64,000 bases of DNA from Corynebacterium stationis (GCF_001941345.1 NZ_CP009251.1:1736001-1800000); one strand, 5' to 3'. Counted from the first letter of the stretch, positions 16,863 to 26,636 are shown. Program-made: numbers and translations. Notes: a model not told the origin generated them from the sequence alone.

Positions 16863-18863
16863 TTAGTCGCGCCAGCGTCCGCGTCCGCCACGGTCACGGT
16901 CGCCACCACGGAAGTCACGTCCGCCACGGCCGCCGCGTCCACCACGGTCACCACGACCACCACGGTCATCGAAGTCGCGGTCACGAGGTGGGCGACCAGT
17001 ATCCTTCTTGATATTGATCAACTGACCGGAGATGCGAGTATCGCTCAGACGATCCAAGACGGATGGGTCCATCTTCTTTGGCAGATCCACCAAAGTGTGG
17101 CCAACTGCAATGGTGATGCGGCCGAAGTCCTTAGCGGACAGGCCACCCTCATTGGCGATAGCGCCAACAATTGCACCTGGACGAACATTTTGGCGCTTAC
17201 CAACGTCAAGACGGTAAGTCTCAAAGTCACCATCGTTGCGGCGCTCATGACGTCCACCACGATCGTCGCGGTCGAAACGGTCACGGCCACCACGGTCGCG
17301 GTCACGTCCGCGTCCACCGCGATCACCACGGTCATCACGATCAAAGCGGTCACGGTCACGACGGTCGCGCTTAGGAGCAGGCATGTCCTTGACTAGGAAG
17401 TCTGCGCCACCTTGGAGCTTCACTGCTAATGCAGCAGCGATATCGTCCATCGCAACGTTGTTGGTCTCGGAGTACTTGCGAACTAGGCCACGGAAGAGTT
17501 CCATCTGGCCATCGCCGAGAACCTCGGTGATTTGGTTAGCGAAGTTTTCCTTGCGCTTTGCGTTGACTTCGTCAACGGTTGGCAACTCCATCTCTTCCAA
17601 ACGTGCGTTGGTAACACGCTCGATGGAACGCAGCATACGGCGCTCACGAGGAGTAACGAACAAAATCGCTTCACCGGTACGTCCAGCACGGCCAGTACGG
17701 CCGATGCGGTGAACATAAGACTCGGTGTCGTTTGGAATATCGAAGTTGATCACGTGCGTAATGCGGTCAACGTCGAGACCACGTGCTGCAACGTCGGTAG
17801 CAACCAGGATGTCCAGACGGCCATCCTTGAGCTGGTCAACGGTGCGCTCACGCTGATTCTGCGCGATATCGCCGTTGATGGCTGCGGCGTTGTAGCCTGC
17901 ATCGCGAAGCTTTTCTGCAACTTCTTCAGTCTCATGCTTGGTGCGGCAGAACACGATCATTGCGTCGTAGTCTGTTACTTCCAAGATGCGAGTGAAAGCA
18001 TCGAGCTTTGCGCGGTGCGGGGTCAACAAGAAGCGCTGCTTAATGTTGTCATTCGTGCGTCGTTCAGTCTTGACAGTGACCTCTGCAGGATTGTTCAAGT
18101 ACTTCTTCGACAGGCGACGAATACTGTTTGGCATGGTTGCCGAGAACAGTGCGACCTGCTTTTCTTCCGGAGTGTCAGCGAGGATTCGCTCAACATCTTC
18201 CTGGAAGCCCATGTTCAACATCTCGTCTGCTTCGTCGAGTACCAGGAAACGCAGCTGGGAAATATCCAGAGAACCCTTTTCCAGGTGGTCAATGACACGA
18301 CCTGGTGTACCCACGATGACTTGTGCGCCACGGCGAAGGCCCGAAAGCTGAATGCCGTAGGCCTGTCCGCCGTAAATCGGCAGCACATCGATGCGTCCCA
18401 AATGGCTTGCAAATGACTGGAATGAATCTGCGACCTGCAGCGCAAGCTCACGGGTTGGAGCCAGCACCAATGCCTGCGGATGGCGAGCATTGGTATCGAT
18501 TTGGGACAAGACTGGCAGCGCGAAAGCGGCCGTCTTACCAGTACCAGTTTGTGCGAGGCCGACTACGTCGCGGCCTTCCATCAAAATTGGGATGGTTTCA
18601 GCTTGAATTGGTGAAGGGGTTGTGTATCCAACCTTGGCTACGGCGTCCTGAACGTTGTCAGGAAGACCTAAATTGGCGAACCCCTGGGGATTATCGTTGG
18701 CTGAGTTCTTATCCTCAGCGCCGGTGTCCTCAGAAGTATCCGCAGCCCCGGTGACCTGTGCAGTATCTACTGCATCACCTTGCGTTTTATCCTGAGATTC
18801 CGACTGGTTAAAGTTATCTTCCGGCTCCATTTCGCCGCCGGTGGCGTTATCGGTAATGCTCAT
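16863..18863 (-). CDS. deaD: DEAD-box ATP-dependent RNA helicase (CsdA/DeaD type)
   Basis: A 666-residue RNA helicase. After a ~60-residue acidic N-terminal tail come the Q motif, Walker A AQTGTGKT, PTRELA, TPGR, DEAD (VLDEADEMLNMGF), SAT and HRIGRTGRAGR. About residues 545-615 form the DbpA/CsdA RNA-binding domain (RLDVGKRQNVRPGAIVGAI). An Arg/Asp-rich stretch precedes it and a long Arg/Gly-rich tail ends the protein. Such enzymes unwind structured mRNA and assist ribosome assembly, especially in the cold. The gene stands alone with a 327-bp upstream gap. Confidence 0.93.
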   Translation of the reverse strand: MSITDNATGGEMEPEDNFNQSESQDKTQGDAVDTAQVTGAADTSEDTGAEDKNSANDNPQGFANLGLPDNVQDAVAKVGYTTPSPIQAETIPILMEGRDVVGLAQTGTGKTAAFALPVLSQIDTNARHPQALVLAPTRELALQVADSFQSFASHLGRIDVLPIYGGQAYGIQLSGLRRGAQVIVGTPGRVIDHLEKGSLDISQLRFLVLDEADEMLNMGFQEDVERILADTPEEKQVALFSATMPNSIRRLSKKYLNNPAEVTVKTERRTNDNIKQRFLLTPHRAKLDAFTRILEVTDYDAMIVFCRTKHETEEVAEKLRDAGYNAAAINGDIAQNQRERTVDQLKDGRLDILVATDVAARGLDVDRITHVINFDIPNDTESYVHRIGRTGRAGRTGEAILFVTPRERRMLRSIERVTNARLEEMELPTVDEVNAKRKENFANQITEVLGDGQMELFRGLVRKYSETNNVAMDDIAAALAVKLQGGADFLVKDMPAPKRDRRDRDRFDRDDRGDRGGRGRDRDRGGRDRFDRDDRGGRHERRNDGDFETYRLDVGKRQNVRPGAIVGAIANEGGLSAKDFGRITIAVGHTLVDLPKKMDPSVLDRLSDTRISGQLINIKKDTGRPPRDRDFDDRGGRGDRGGRGGRGGRDFRGGDRDRGGRGRWRD

Positions 18864-19190
18864 TGCTCGCTTAACCTTACGCTAGGTGAAGCAGAAATAC
18901 TATTATTATTGCCCCAAAACTGTCGATGGTGTTGGCAAACACACCCGCATCACTTTCAGCGCATCGCTCACCTTTCAGCAGGCCGCTGTGTTTTTATCTT
19001 GAACGATGCAGCCGGGTTCTTGCATGCCTAAACCAACATTAAGAAATTCTAATGTTTGCCTCATCGCTCTTTCACATGCGCTTTCCATACTTATAAGTGT
19101 TCAACCACCAAGCATGTTGAATTTACTTCCTCCGCTGGGAGTTTAAACGTGATACTTTTTGACCAGAACTTTTGAAAGAAGATTTTTATC
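18864..19190. other. 327-bp divergent non-coding region
   Basis: This is the only room for promoters of the minus-strand helicase gene and the plus-strand acidic-protein/two-component genes. It is AT-richer than the surroundings. I see no convincing ORF, RNA gene or long inverted repeat. A long 5' leader for the helicase gene is possible, as for other cold-shock helicases, but nothing here proves it. Confidence 0.5.
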
Positions 19191-19616
19191 ATGTCCGAGG
19201 CACCACACACCCCGAACACTTCCGCTTTCGAGCTTGAGAAAGAGTCCAAGGCTTCCCCAGTCAAGCGCTTTGCTCCCCTGGCCGGCATCGTTGCTTTGAT
19301 GGGCACCCTTGTTGTTGCGGGCTCTGCCATTGCTAATACGCGCACTGCGCCGGAGATTGATCCTTCCGCGGTGACGGTTGAGCCATCGATAAGCAAAGAG
19401 CACTCCGATCACCAGAGCCCGTCCACGCCAGTTACTCCTAGCTCGGAACGCGATGATGATAGCGACGATGTATCTGATGACATCCAGCAAGAGCCCGCAT
19501 ACATCACCCCGCAAGTGCCGTTGACCTATCAAGACTGGGACGACGATGACGACTGGGATGATGACTGGGACGATGACGATTGGGACGATGACGACGATGA
19601 CGACGATTACGATTAA
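19191..19616 (+). CDS. Single-span membrane protein with Asp/Trp repeat tail
   Basis: A 141-residue protein: a cytoplasmic N-terminus of ~28 residues, one transmembrane segment at about 29-49 (PLAGIVALMGTLVVAGSAIA), a Ser/Pro/Glu linker, then a C-terminus made of DDDDDWDDDWDDDDW-type repeats. The tail would lie outside the membrane and could bind cations such as Ca2+ or Mg2+; that is inference from composition. It lies 35 bases ahead of the sensor kinase gene with a ribosome site (GAAAGAAG) before its ATG, so it is probably the first gene of the two-component operon. I know of no named family. Confidence 0.7.
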   Translation: MSEAPHTPNTSAFELEKESKASPVKRFAPLAGIVALMGTLVVAGSAIANTRTAPEIDPSAVTVEPSISKEHSDHQSPSTPVTPSSERDDDSDDVSDDIQQEPAYITPQVPLTYQDWDDDDDWDDDWDDDDWDDDDDDDDYD

Positions 19617-19651
19617 GTCGGCATAAAGCTGAGAGTTGTCCCCTACCTAAC

Positions 19652-21094
19652 ATGAAAAGGCTTTTTGTCTCCCTCCGATTCTCCATCATGGTGTGGATCA
19701 TCATGGTGGTGTTCGCGGCGCTGGCGTCGATGATTTACTTCACCGACTCTTTGCGCCGCGCTGACGTGCACGATATTGCTAATGAAGCTGTAGAGAAAAC
19801 AGCTGTCGAAGTCGAAGCACATTCACGCCTTGCGGGAGGGCATGCATCAAGCGCGCAGTTGATTGAGACCTATCTGAGCCACGAGGTACCGGAGGCCAAT
19901 GAGGTCCTGGTTGGCGTTATTGATGATCGCTTGGTGTTCCAGCAGCTAGATTCGTTGACGTGCCCAGATGTTGATGCGCGTGCTTTTAGCCCCATGGTGC
20001 GCTCCATTGTCATAGGTGATGAAAGTTCAGGTATTACTGATGGAATTCACTGGGGCAAGATTACGGTGCCATCGGAAAGCGGCTTGGACTACGTTGTGGT
20101 CTTGGTGTCTACCGAGCAGGTTTATGCCGACCTTAATCGGCAAACACTTATATTTGCAGGGCTGGGACTGATTAGTCTGAGCTTGGCCGCGGCAATCGCG
20201 TGGGTTATTTCTTCTCGTATTATTGCTCCGGTGCGCCAGGTGGCTCACGTTGCGGAGCGGATCTCGCAGTCGAATCTGACTACCCGGGTGCCGGTGCATG
20301 GCGATGACGAAGTCGCGCAGCTAGCACGCACTTTCAATCACATGATGGACCGTATCGATGAGGCTTATCGCGCACAGCGGCAATTCATTGATGATGCGGG
20401 GCATGAGCTGCGCACCCCGATTACAATTGTGCGCGGCAATCTAGAACTACTCGATACGGCAACGCCTGAAGAACGCGAACGATCTTTGGAGTTGTGTATT
20501 TCAGAACTGGACCGCATGACGCGCATGGTCAACGACCTTTTGACGTTGGCGATTGCAGAATCGGCGGATTCTGATTTCTTGAATATTGAGGAAGTAGATC
20601 TATCGCAGCTGACCATCGATATCGATGACAAGGCGCATATGTTGACCAATGGTCGCTCGGAAGTCGTCGGAATTGGTGAGGGCACCATAGCGTGCGACCC
20701 GGCGCGCATTACCGAGGCAGTCTTGGAGTTCGTCCGTAATGCTGCAAAGTACAGCCCGCAGGATTCACCAATTCGTATCACCAGCAGCATTGACGGTACG
20801 CATGCGCGGTTTTGCGTGACAGATTTTGGCCCCGGGGTCGAAAAATCGCAGCAGGAGGCGCTATTCCAGCGTTTTCACCGCGGGACATTAGAAAAGAAAG
20901 AACAGCCTCAGGGCAATAAAGCCGTGCCCGGTTCTGGGAGCAAGGGGGCAGGCCTTGGGCTTTCCATCGTCCAAGCCATTGCCCAAGCACATGGTGGCCG
21001 GGTAATAATCAGCTCCCCGGAGGGGGCAGAGAATAAGTCGCAGGGTGCGACGTTTGGTATTGAAATTCCTATTGAAAGCACAGTGACACGATGA
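19652..21094 (+). CDS. Two-component sensor histidine kinase
   Basis: A 480-residue membrane histidine kinase. Transmembrane helices near residues 10-30 and 170-190 enclose an extracytoplasmic sensor of about 140 residues. A HAMP domain follows (RIIAPVRQVAHVAERISQSNLTTRVPV), then HisKA with phosphorylated His251 in DDAGHELRTP, and an ATPase domain with N box (EFVRNAAKYSP), G1 (DFGPGVEKS), F box and G2 (GAGLGLSIVQAIAQAHGG). It overlaps the response regulator gene by 4 bases (ATGA). The signal is unknown; the acidic membrane protein just upstream may be its partner. Confidence 0.93.
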   Translation: MKRLFVSLRFSIMVWIIMVVFAALASMIYFTDSLRRADVHDIANEAVEKTAVEVEAHSRLAGGHASSAQLIETYLSHEVPEANEVLVGVIDDRLVFQQLDSLTCPDVDARAFSPMVRSIVIGDESSGITDGIHWGKITVPSESGLDYVVVLVSTEQVYADLNRQTLIFAGLGLISLSLAAAIAWVISSRIIAPVRQVAHVAERISQSNLTTRVPVHGDDEVAQLARTFNHMMDRIDEAYRAQRQFIDDAGHELRTPITIVRGNLELLDTATPEERERSLELCISELDRMTRMVNDLLTLAIAESADSDFLNIEEVDLSQLTIDIDDKAHMLTNGRSEVVGIGEGTIACDPARITEAVLEFVRNAAKYSPQDSPIRITSSIDGTHARFCVTDFGPGVEKSQQEALFQRFHRGTLEKKEQPQGNKAVPGSGSKGAGLGLSIVQAIAQAHGGRVIISSPEGAENKSQGATFGIEIPIESTVTR

Positions 21095-21777
21095 GCCGGA
21101 TTTTAATTGTTGAAGATGACCAAGACATCGCAAGCTTTATCAAACGCGGGCTAGAAGCCGAAGGCTACGCGTGCGATATCGCAGATAATGGCGCGTTGGC
21201 GCTGGGGTTGGCGCAGTCCAATTCGTATCAGCTGGTCGTTTTGGACTTGTCGCTTCCGCTTCTCGATGGCACCGATGTGCTCACCAAACTGCGCGCCGCA
21301 GGGGTCGATGTCCCGGTTATTGTGTTGACTGCCCGCACGGCACTAAAAGATCGGGTGCGCGCGCTCGAAGGCGGGGCGAATGATTATATGCCGAAGCCTT
21401 TCCAGTTCGCGGAGTTGCTCGCGCGCGTGCGGTTGCGCCTGCAAGACTCAGCACCTGCAGTGGAGCCTACGGGCGCCACTGGGGCGAATGAATACGGCAC
21501 CCTAAACCATGGGGAGCTCACCTTGGATATTCGCGAACATCGGGTGCTTGTCGATGGCAAATGGAAGGACCTCTCGCGTCGCGAGCTTGGCCTGTTGGAG
21601 ACTTTTATGCGCCACCCGCGCATGGTGTTATCCCGCGCGCAGCTACTAAGCCAAGTGTGGGGTCTTGATTTCGACCCCGGTTCGAACGTGGTGGATGTGT
21701 ATATTGCGACGCTGCGCAAAAAGATTGGTGCGCAGCGTCTTGAAACCATCCGCGGGGCCGGTTACCGGCTGCTGTAG
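21091..21777 (+). CDS. OmpR-type response regulator
   Basis: A 228-residue regulator partnered with the upstream kinase. The receiver domain has the acidic pocket Glu8-Asp9-Asp10, phospho-acceptor Asp52 (VVLDLSLP), Thr in VLTART and Lys in YMPKPF. The C-terminal winged helix (about 130-228) carries LSRRELGLLETFMRHPRMVLSR and ends NVVDVYIATLRKKIG...IRGAGYRLL. Its 3' end overlaps the 3' end of hutI by 16 bases tail to tail, leaving no room for a separate terminator between the convergent transcripts. Confidence 0.95.
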   Translation: MSRILIVEDDQDIASFIKRGLEAEGYACDIADNGALALGLAQSNSYQLVVLDLSLPLLDGTDVLTKLRAAGVDVPVIVLTARTALKDRVRALEGGANDYMPKPFQFAELLARVRLRLQDSAPAVEPTGATGANEYGTLNHGELTLDIREHRVLVDGKWKDLSRRELGLLETFMRHPRMVLSRAQLLSQVWGLDFDPGSNVVDVYIATLRKKIGAQRLETIRGAGYRLL

Positions 21778-22973
21778 ACCTTCTTTCCCGCCAGCCATGT
21801 CTGGTAGGTCGCGGGCATGCCGGGACGGTATGCCAGGTTAATCGCGTTGACAGCATCGAGGATATGCAGGTCGCATGCCGCGCCAACAACCAGCTGGCCT
21901 TTGGCAGGACGGCCCTTTGCGTCAAGTCCGCTGCCACTGCCGCCATCGGTCGATACTGCGTTGCGGCGCAGCGCTTTCGCACCGCCTAAGGTGGCTGCCT
22001 CGATAGCTTCGTCCAAGCTCATGTATTGCTGCAGCACCGCAGTGGTAACGCAGTAATTCATCGACGAGGTGAAACTTGTGCCTGGATTGAGATTCGAGGC
22101 AATCGCGACGGTGGCGCCGGCATCGAGAAGCCGGCGGGCATCGACAAGCGGCTGCCGCGTCGACAGATCACATGCCGGGAGCATGGTCGCTACCGTGCCA
22201 GAGCCAGCGAGTGCCGAAACATCCTCATCCGTGAGATAGTTGACGTGGTCAACAGATGCGGCACCGAGTTCGACGGCGAGCTGGACACCGGGGCCATCGC
22301 CAAGCTGATTGCCATGAACGCGAAGTCCCAAGCCAGCTTTCTTACCGGCCTCTAATACCCGGCGCGACTGGGCCTCGTTGAAAGCGCCACGTTCACAAAA
22401 GACGTCAATCCAGTCCACATGCGGTGCGACCTGCTCCAACATGGGGCCGACGACTTCATCGACGTATTCTTCCGCGTCTGCCCCGGGGGGAACCAAGTGG
22501 GCGCCTAAGAAGGTCACGTCATCGGCGTGAAGAGCTGCCACTTGCGCGGCCTCCAACTCCGATTCGGTGTTTAGCCCGTAGCCAGTCTTGGTTTCGAAGG
22601 TGGTGGTGCCACCGGCGTGACCTGCTTGGATGCGCTCTACCAGGAGCTTCTCCAAGCGCTGCGCACCGGCAGACCGAGTCGCTTCCATAGTCACAGCGAT
22701 GCCACCGGCAGCGTAGTCGGCACCGGCCATCCGCGCTTCGAATTCTTCGGCGCGGTTGCCGTCGAAAATCATGTGCGTATGCGAATCCACCCAGCCAGGA
22801 AGTACTGCGCGGTTGCCGCAGTCGATAGTTTCGGCTTCCGCGAATTCAGCAGGCACGTCCGTGGCTATGCCGACCCAGCGGATAATGCCGTCTTCTTCTA
22901 TCAGCGCGGCGTCTTTGATGGTGCCAGCATCAGAGACGGTGCGCAGCTCTGAGATATTCTTGAACAGTTTCAT
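21762..22973 (-). CDS. hutI: HutI, imidazolonepropionase
   Basis: A 403-residue amidohydrolase that opens imidazolone-5-propionate to N-formimidoyl-L-glutamate, the third step of histidine degradation. Metal ligands His65 and His67 lie in VDSHTHMIF, and FGD-type substrate and metal residues follow (TKTGYGL, HLVPPGA, VHGNQLGDG, ASNLNPGTS). The ATG has GGGAGG 8 bases upstream. It is 48 bases behind hutU on the same strand, so the two form an operon. Confidence 0.93.
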   Translation of the reverse strand: MKLFKNISELRTVSDAGTIKDAALIEEDGIIRWVGIATDVPAEFAEAETIDCGNRAVLPGWVDSHTHMIFDGNRAEEFEARMAGADYAAGGIAVTMEATRSAGAQRLEKLLVERIQAGHAGGTTTFETKTGYGLNTESELEAAQVAALHADDVTFLGAHLVPPGADAEEYVDEVVGPMLEQVAPHVDWIDVFCERGAFNEAQSRRVLEAGKKAGLGLRVHGNQLGDGPGVQLAVELGAASVDHVNYLTDEDVSALAGSGTVATMLPACDLSTRQPLVDARRLLDAGATVAIASNLNPGTSFTSSMNYCVTTAVLQQYMSLDEAIEAATLGGAKALRRNAVSTDGGSGSGLDAKGRPAKGQLVVGAACDLHILDAVNAINLAYRPGMPATYQTWLAGKKVYSSR

Positions 22974-23021
22974 ATCTCTATCCTCCCAGTTTTATGTCTC
23001 CCGTTTTTTCTTTCGCGAGAT

Positions 23022-24701
23022 TTAGTCTTCTCGTGAGTGAAATTCCATCGGGATGCGCACGCCACGCTCATCGGCGACTTCCTTAGCGCGGTTGTAGCCG
23101 GCATCGACATGGCGGATAACACCCATGCCAGGGTCGTTGGTCAGCACAGCGCGCAGCTTCGCCGCGGCCAAGTCGGTGCCATCGGCAACAGATACCTGGC
23201 CAGCGTGGATGGAGCGACCCATGCCTACGCCACCGCCGTGGTGGATGGATACCCAGGTTGCGCCGGAAGAAACTGCGGTCATGGCGTTGAGCAGTGGCCA
23301 GTCGGCAACCGCGTCGGTGCCATCGAGCATCGCTTCGGTCTCACGGTATGGAGATGCCACGGAGCCGGAGTCGAGGTGGTCGCGGCCAATGACGATCGGT
23401 GCGGAAATCTTGCCTTCGCGCACCAGATCATTAAAGAGCAGGCCAGCCTTGTGGCGCTCGTCATAGCCGAGCCAGCAGATACGTGCTGGCAGACCTTCGA
23501 ATTCCACGTATTCTTCAGCGGCGTTGAGCCACTTGTGCAGATGCTCATTGTCGGGGAAGAGTTCCTTGAGCGCGGCATCGGTGACCTTGATGTCTTCTGG
23601 GTCGCCAGAAAGTGCAGCCCAGCGGAATGGGCCGAGACCCTCGCAGAATAGCGGGCGAATGTAGGCAGGGACAAAGCCCGGGAATTCGAATGCGCGAGTA
23701 TAGCCTGCGTGACGGGCTTCATCGCGGATGGAGTTGCCGTAGTCGAAGACTTCTGCGCCGGTGTCTTGGAATTCCATCATGGCCTGGACCTGCGCCGCCA
23801 TGGATTCGCGAGCCTTCTTGGTGAAGGTTTCCGGGTCTGCCTTGGCCTCAGCGTGCCAGTCTTCGACGCTGATTTCGGTAGGCAGGTAGCTCAACGGATC
23901 GTGCGCGGAGGTCTGGTCGGTGACAATATCGACGGTAAATTCCCCTGCCTTATGGCGGCGGAGAATCTCTGGGAATACTTCAGCGGCATTGCCGACAAGG
24001 CCGACTGAAAGGGCGCGCTTTTCTTCCTTCGCCTGCAGCGCGAGCTTCAACGCTTCGTCGATATCGGTGGTTACTTCATCCAAGTAGCGCTTGGACTGAC
24101 GGCGCTTGAGGCGGGTTTCATCCACGTCCACAATCAAAACTGCACCGCCGTTTAAGGTGACTGCCAAAGGCTGGGCACCACCCATGCCGCCGCAGCCACC
24201 GGTCAAGGTCAGCGTGCCGGCCAAGGTGTTGTTAAAACGCTTACGCGCAATCGCACCGAAGGTTTCATAGGTTCCTTGCAAAATGCCTTGGGTCGCGATG
24301 TAAATCCAGGAACCAGCGGTCATCTGGCCGTACATCATCAGGCCTTCGTCTTCGAGTTTGCGGAAGTGCTCCCAGTTCGCCCAGTCGCCGACCAGATTGG
24401 AGTTGGCCAGCAGCACGCGCGGTGCCCACTCATTGGTCTTCCATACACCGACTGGCTTGCCGGATTGCACCAGCAAGGTCTCGTCGGATTCGAGGTCTTT
24501 GAGGGTTTCCACAATCGCGTCGAAAGCTTCCCAGTTGCGGGCTGCTTTGCCGGTGCCGCCGTAGACCACCAGGTCCTCAGGGCGCTCAGCTACCTCAGGG
24601 TCCAGGTTATTCATCAGCATGCGCAAAGGCGCTTCGGTCTGCCAGCTCTTGGCGTTGAGTTCGGTGCCGCGTGGGGCGCGGACTTCGCGTGGTTGAGACA
24701 C
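23022..24701 (-). CDS. hutU: HutU, urocanate hydratase
   Basis: A 559-residue NAD+-dependent urocanase converting urocanate to imidazolone propionate. The NAD-binding Gly-rich stretch [19 protein letters not shown] is clear, as are the conserved [10 protein letters not shown] and RIXWLGYDER-like segments. I place the start at the GTG at 24701 ([12 protein letters not shown]): GAAAGGA lies 6 bases ahead of it and the product then matches the usual 555-560 residues. The open frame upstream to 24854 is Cys/Phe-rich and looks non-coding. A probable HutR site lies 167 bases upstream. Confidence 0.93.
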   Translation of the reverse strand: MSQPREVRAPRGTELNAKSWQTEAPLRMLMNNLDPEVAERPEDLVVYGGTGKAARNWEAFDAIVETLKDLESDETLLVQSGKPVGVWKTNEWAPRVLLANSNLVGDWANWEHFRKLEDEGLMMYGQMTAGSWIYIATQGILQGTYETFGAIARKRFNNTLAGTLTLTGGCGGMGGAQPLAVTLNGGAVLIVDVDETRLKRRQSKRYLDEVTTDIDEALKLALQAKEEKRALSVGLVGNAAEVFPEILRRHKAGEFTVDIVTDQTSAHDPLSYLPTEISVEDWHAEAKADPETFTKKARESMAAQVQAMMEFQDTGAEVFDYGNSIRDEARHAGYTRAFEFPGFVPAYIRPLFCEGLGPFRWAALSGDPEDIKVTDAALKELFPDNEHLHKWLNAAEEYVEFEGLPARICWLGYDERHKAGLLFNDLVREGKISAPIVIGRDHLDSGSVASPYRETEAMLDGTDAVADWPLLNAMTAVSSGATWVSIHHGGGVGMGRSIHAGQVSVADGTDLAAAKLRAVLTNDPGMGVIRHVDAGYNRAKEVADERGVRIPMEFHSRED

Positions 24702-24867
24702 TGTGGTTCCTTTCGAAGACATTTCAAGAACAAGGTTGCGAACTAACGTGAAAGGGCCGAAAGTCCAACAAGGTCGGTTTTCCGGGGCTGTCCCCTTAGC
24801 CGTTATGCGCTTATTAATTAACTTAAAAGGAAACAGGCATGTGCAACAGGCCACAGAGAGGCTAGGT

Positions 24868-24883
24868 GTCTGAAATACCAGAC
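24868..24883. promoter_or_regulatory. Probable HutR operator of hutUI
   Basis: GTCTGAAATACCAGAC: 5-bp inverted arms (GTCTG/CAGAC) around AAATAC. It fits without mismatch the motif I recall for the IclR-type regulator HutR of Corynebacterium resistens (TCTGwwATwCCAGA). It lies in the gap between hutH and hutU, upstream of the hutU start. Confidence 0.65.
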
Positions 24884-24901
24884 TTCACATTGGAAAGCAT
24901 G

Positions 24902-24943
24902 AAAAAGCCGCTCTGAGCTAGGTGGTATCAAAGCTAAGAGCGG
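24902..24943 (-). terminator. Terminator of hutH
   Basis: On the minus strand CCGCTCTTAGCT pairs with AGCTCAGAGCGG (one bulge), followed by CTTTTTC. It begins 17 bases after the hutH stop, so hutH and hutUI are separate transcripts. Confidence 0.85.
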
Positions 24944-24959
24944 TAAAAAGTTAAGGTTT

Positions 24960-26525
24960 TTAAAGCAGCTTTCCGATGCTCCCCTCAACCTCTTCAATCA
25001 ACACACCAGACTGAACTAGCTGGACAGCTTCTTCAATCTCTGGGGCTAAGAAGCGGTCTGGGCCAGGACCAGGAGTGACTTTGCGCAGCGCATTAATTGC
25101 CGCGGCGGTTCCCGCTGCAGCCTGCTCGGTATCACCTTCGGTGCGCTGATCAATGGCGCGCGCAGCAGTAAGGACCTCAATTGCCAGCACGCGCTGCAGA
25201 CCATCGACAGATTTACGCAGCTTGCGCCCAGCAGCCCAGCCCATGGATACGTGGTCTTCTTGCATCGCCGACGATGGAATGGAATCGACAGAAGCCGGTG
25301 TGGCCAAGCGCTTGAGCTCAGAGACAATGCCAGCTTGGGTGTATTGGGCGATCATGTGGCCCGAGTCCACACCGGGGTCATCGGCAAGAAAAGCGTTGAG
25401 TCCACGGTTGCGCGCAAGATCCAAGAAGCGGTCAGAACGGCGCTCGGAAATCGATGCCAAATCAGCTGCGACAACGGCCAAAAAATCTAACGCATAAGCC
25501 ACGGGCGCACCGTGGAAATTGCCATTAGAAGTGACTCGGCCGTCCAGAGCGACCACTGGATTGTCCACTGCGGATGCTAATTCACGCTGCGCAACCAGCG
25601 CGGTGTGCTCGATCGTGTCACGGAAACCGCCGGCGACCTGCGGTGCACAGCGTACGGAATAGGCGTCTTGGACTTGGGTCTTTTTGAAATCTTCAAAAGC
25701 AGCCTCCAAAATCTTGGAGCCCTCAGCGATGGCGCGAATATTGGCTGCCGATGCCGCCTGCCCTGGGTGCGGGCGCAGCTGCTGTAAGTCATCGGCAAAT
25801 ACCGCAAGGGTTCCCAAAAGCCCTTCGACGGTCATGGCGGTAGCGATATCGGCAACCTTGGCCGCTTCACGAAGATCAGTAATCGCCAGACACAACATGC
25901 CCAACATGCCATCGGTGCCGTTGATAAGCGCAAGTCCTTCCTTCTCGCGCAGCACTAGCGACTCAATTCCGGCTGCTGATAATGCATCACCAGCATCTTG
26001 AATATCACCGCCATCCACGCGAACTGGTCCCTCCCCGAGCAATGCGAGCGCGCAGTGCGCGAGTGGTGCCAAATCACCAGAACAGCCCAAGGAACCGTAT
26101 TCGTGGACTACCGGATGGATCTTTGCGTTGAGTGCTGCGGCATAGGTTTGCGCAACCATCGGACGCACCCCGGTACGCCCGGTACACAGGGTGGACAAGC
26201 GCAGGAGCATTAGCGCACGAATGACTTCGGTTTCTACCTCTGGTCCCGAGCCCGCCGCGTGTGAGCGCACCAGGGATAACTGCAGTTGCGCACGCATTTC
26301 TTCAGGAATATGCCGCCTGGCCAGTGCCCCGAATCCAGTGGAGATGCCATAGACCGGAGTCGGGTCTTTCGCCAGGTCTTCGATTCGCTCCCGCGTAGCA
26401 GAAATCTCCGCCAGCGCTTCAGCAGAGATTTCTACCTGCGCACCAAACCTGGCAACAGCAACAACTTCTTCAATCGAAAGCGCACCGACTCCCACGGTGA
26501 CCGTGTCTTGATGATGACGCGACAT
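24960..26525 (-). CDS. hutH: HutH, histidine ammonia-lyase
   Basis: A 521-residue lyase releasing ammonia from L-histidine to give urocanate, the first step of the pathway. The MIO cofactor forms from three residues in GSLGCSGDLAPLAH; here the triad reads Cys148-Ser149-Gly150 rather than the common Ala-Ser-Gly. Other active-site stretches are present (YGISTGFG, NGTDGM, GNFHGAPVAYALD, QYTQAG). The ATG is preceded by AAAAGGAG at 6 bases. It is transcribed separately from hutU. A degenerate HutR-like site lies about 100 bases upstream. Confidence 0.94.
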   Translation of the reverse strand: MSRHHQDTVTVGVGALSIEEVVAVARFGAQVEISAEALAEISATRERIEDLAKDPTPVYGISTGFGALARRHIPEEMRAQLQLSLVRSHAAGSGPEVETEVIRALMLLRLSTLCTGRTGVRPMVAQTYAAALNAKIHPVVHEYGSLGCSGDLAPLAHCALALLGEGPVRVDGGDIQDAGDALSAAGIESLVLREKEGLALINGTDGMLGMLCLAITDLREAAKVADIATAMTVEGLLGTLAVFADDLQQLRPHPGQAASAANIRAIAEGSKILEAAFEDFKKTQVQDAYSVRCAPQVAGGFRDTIEHTALVAQRELASAVDNPVVALDGRVTSNGNFHGAPVAYALDFLAVVAADLASISERRSDRFLDLARNRGLNAFLADDPGVDSGHMIAQYTQAGIVSELKRLATPASVDSIPSSAMQEDHVSMGWAAGRKLRKSVDGLQRVLAIEVLTAARAIDQRTEGDTEQAAAGTAAAINALRKVTPGPGPDRFLAPEIEEAVQLVQSGVLIEEVEGSIGKLL

Positions 26526-26622
26526 GCAAGCTCCTTTTTAGTTCTTTGGATAAAACCTCTGGTTTTGAGATTAAACCTACAGAACTAACCTGCCGTGAGA
26601 CACACCACCAATCTCCCGGTTG

Positions 26623-26636
26623 TCTGAGATACGAGC
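26623..26636. promoter_or_regulatory. Degenerate HutR-like site upstream of hutH
   Basis: TCTGAGATACGAGC agrees with TCTGwwATwCCAGA at 11 of 14 positions and shares TCTGARATAC with the better site ahead of hutU. It lies 98 bases upstream of the hutH start. Confidence 0.45.

Noticed and set aside
17532..18416. 294-residue ORF on the plus strand
   Set aside because: It is antisense to the DEAD-box helicase core.
24702..24854. N-terminal extension of urocanase
   Set aside because: It is Cys/Phe-rich, covers the probable promoter region and makes the protein longer than the family; GTG at 24701 has an ideal ribosome site.
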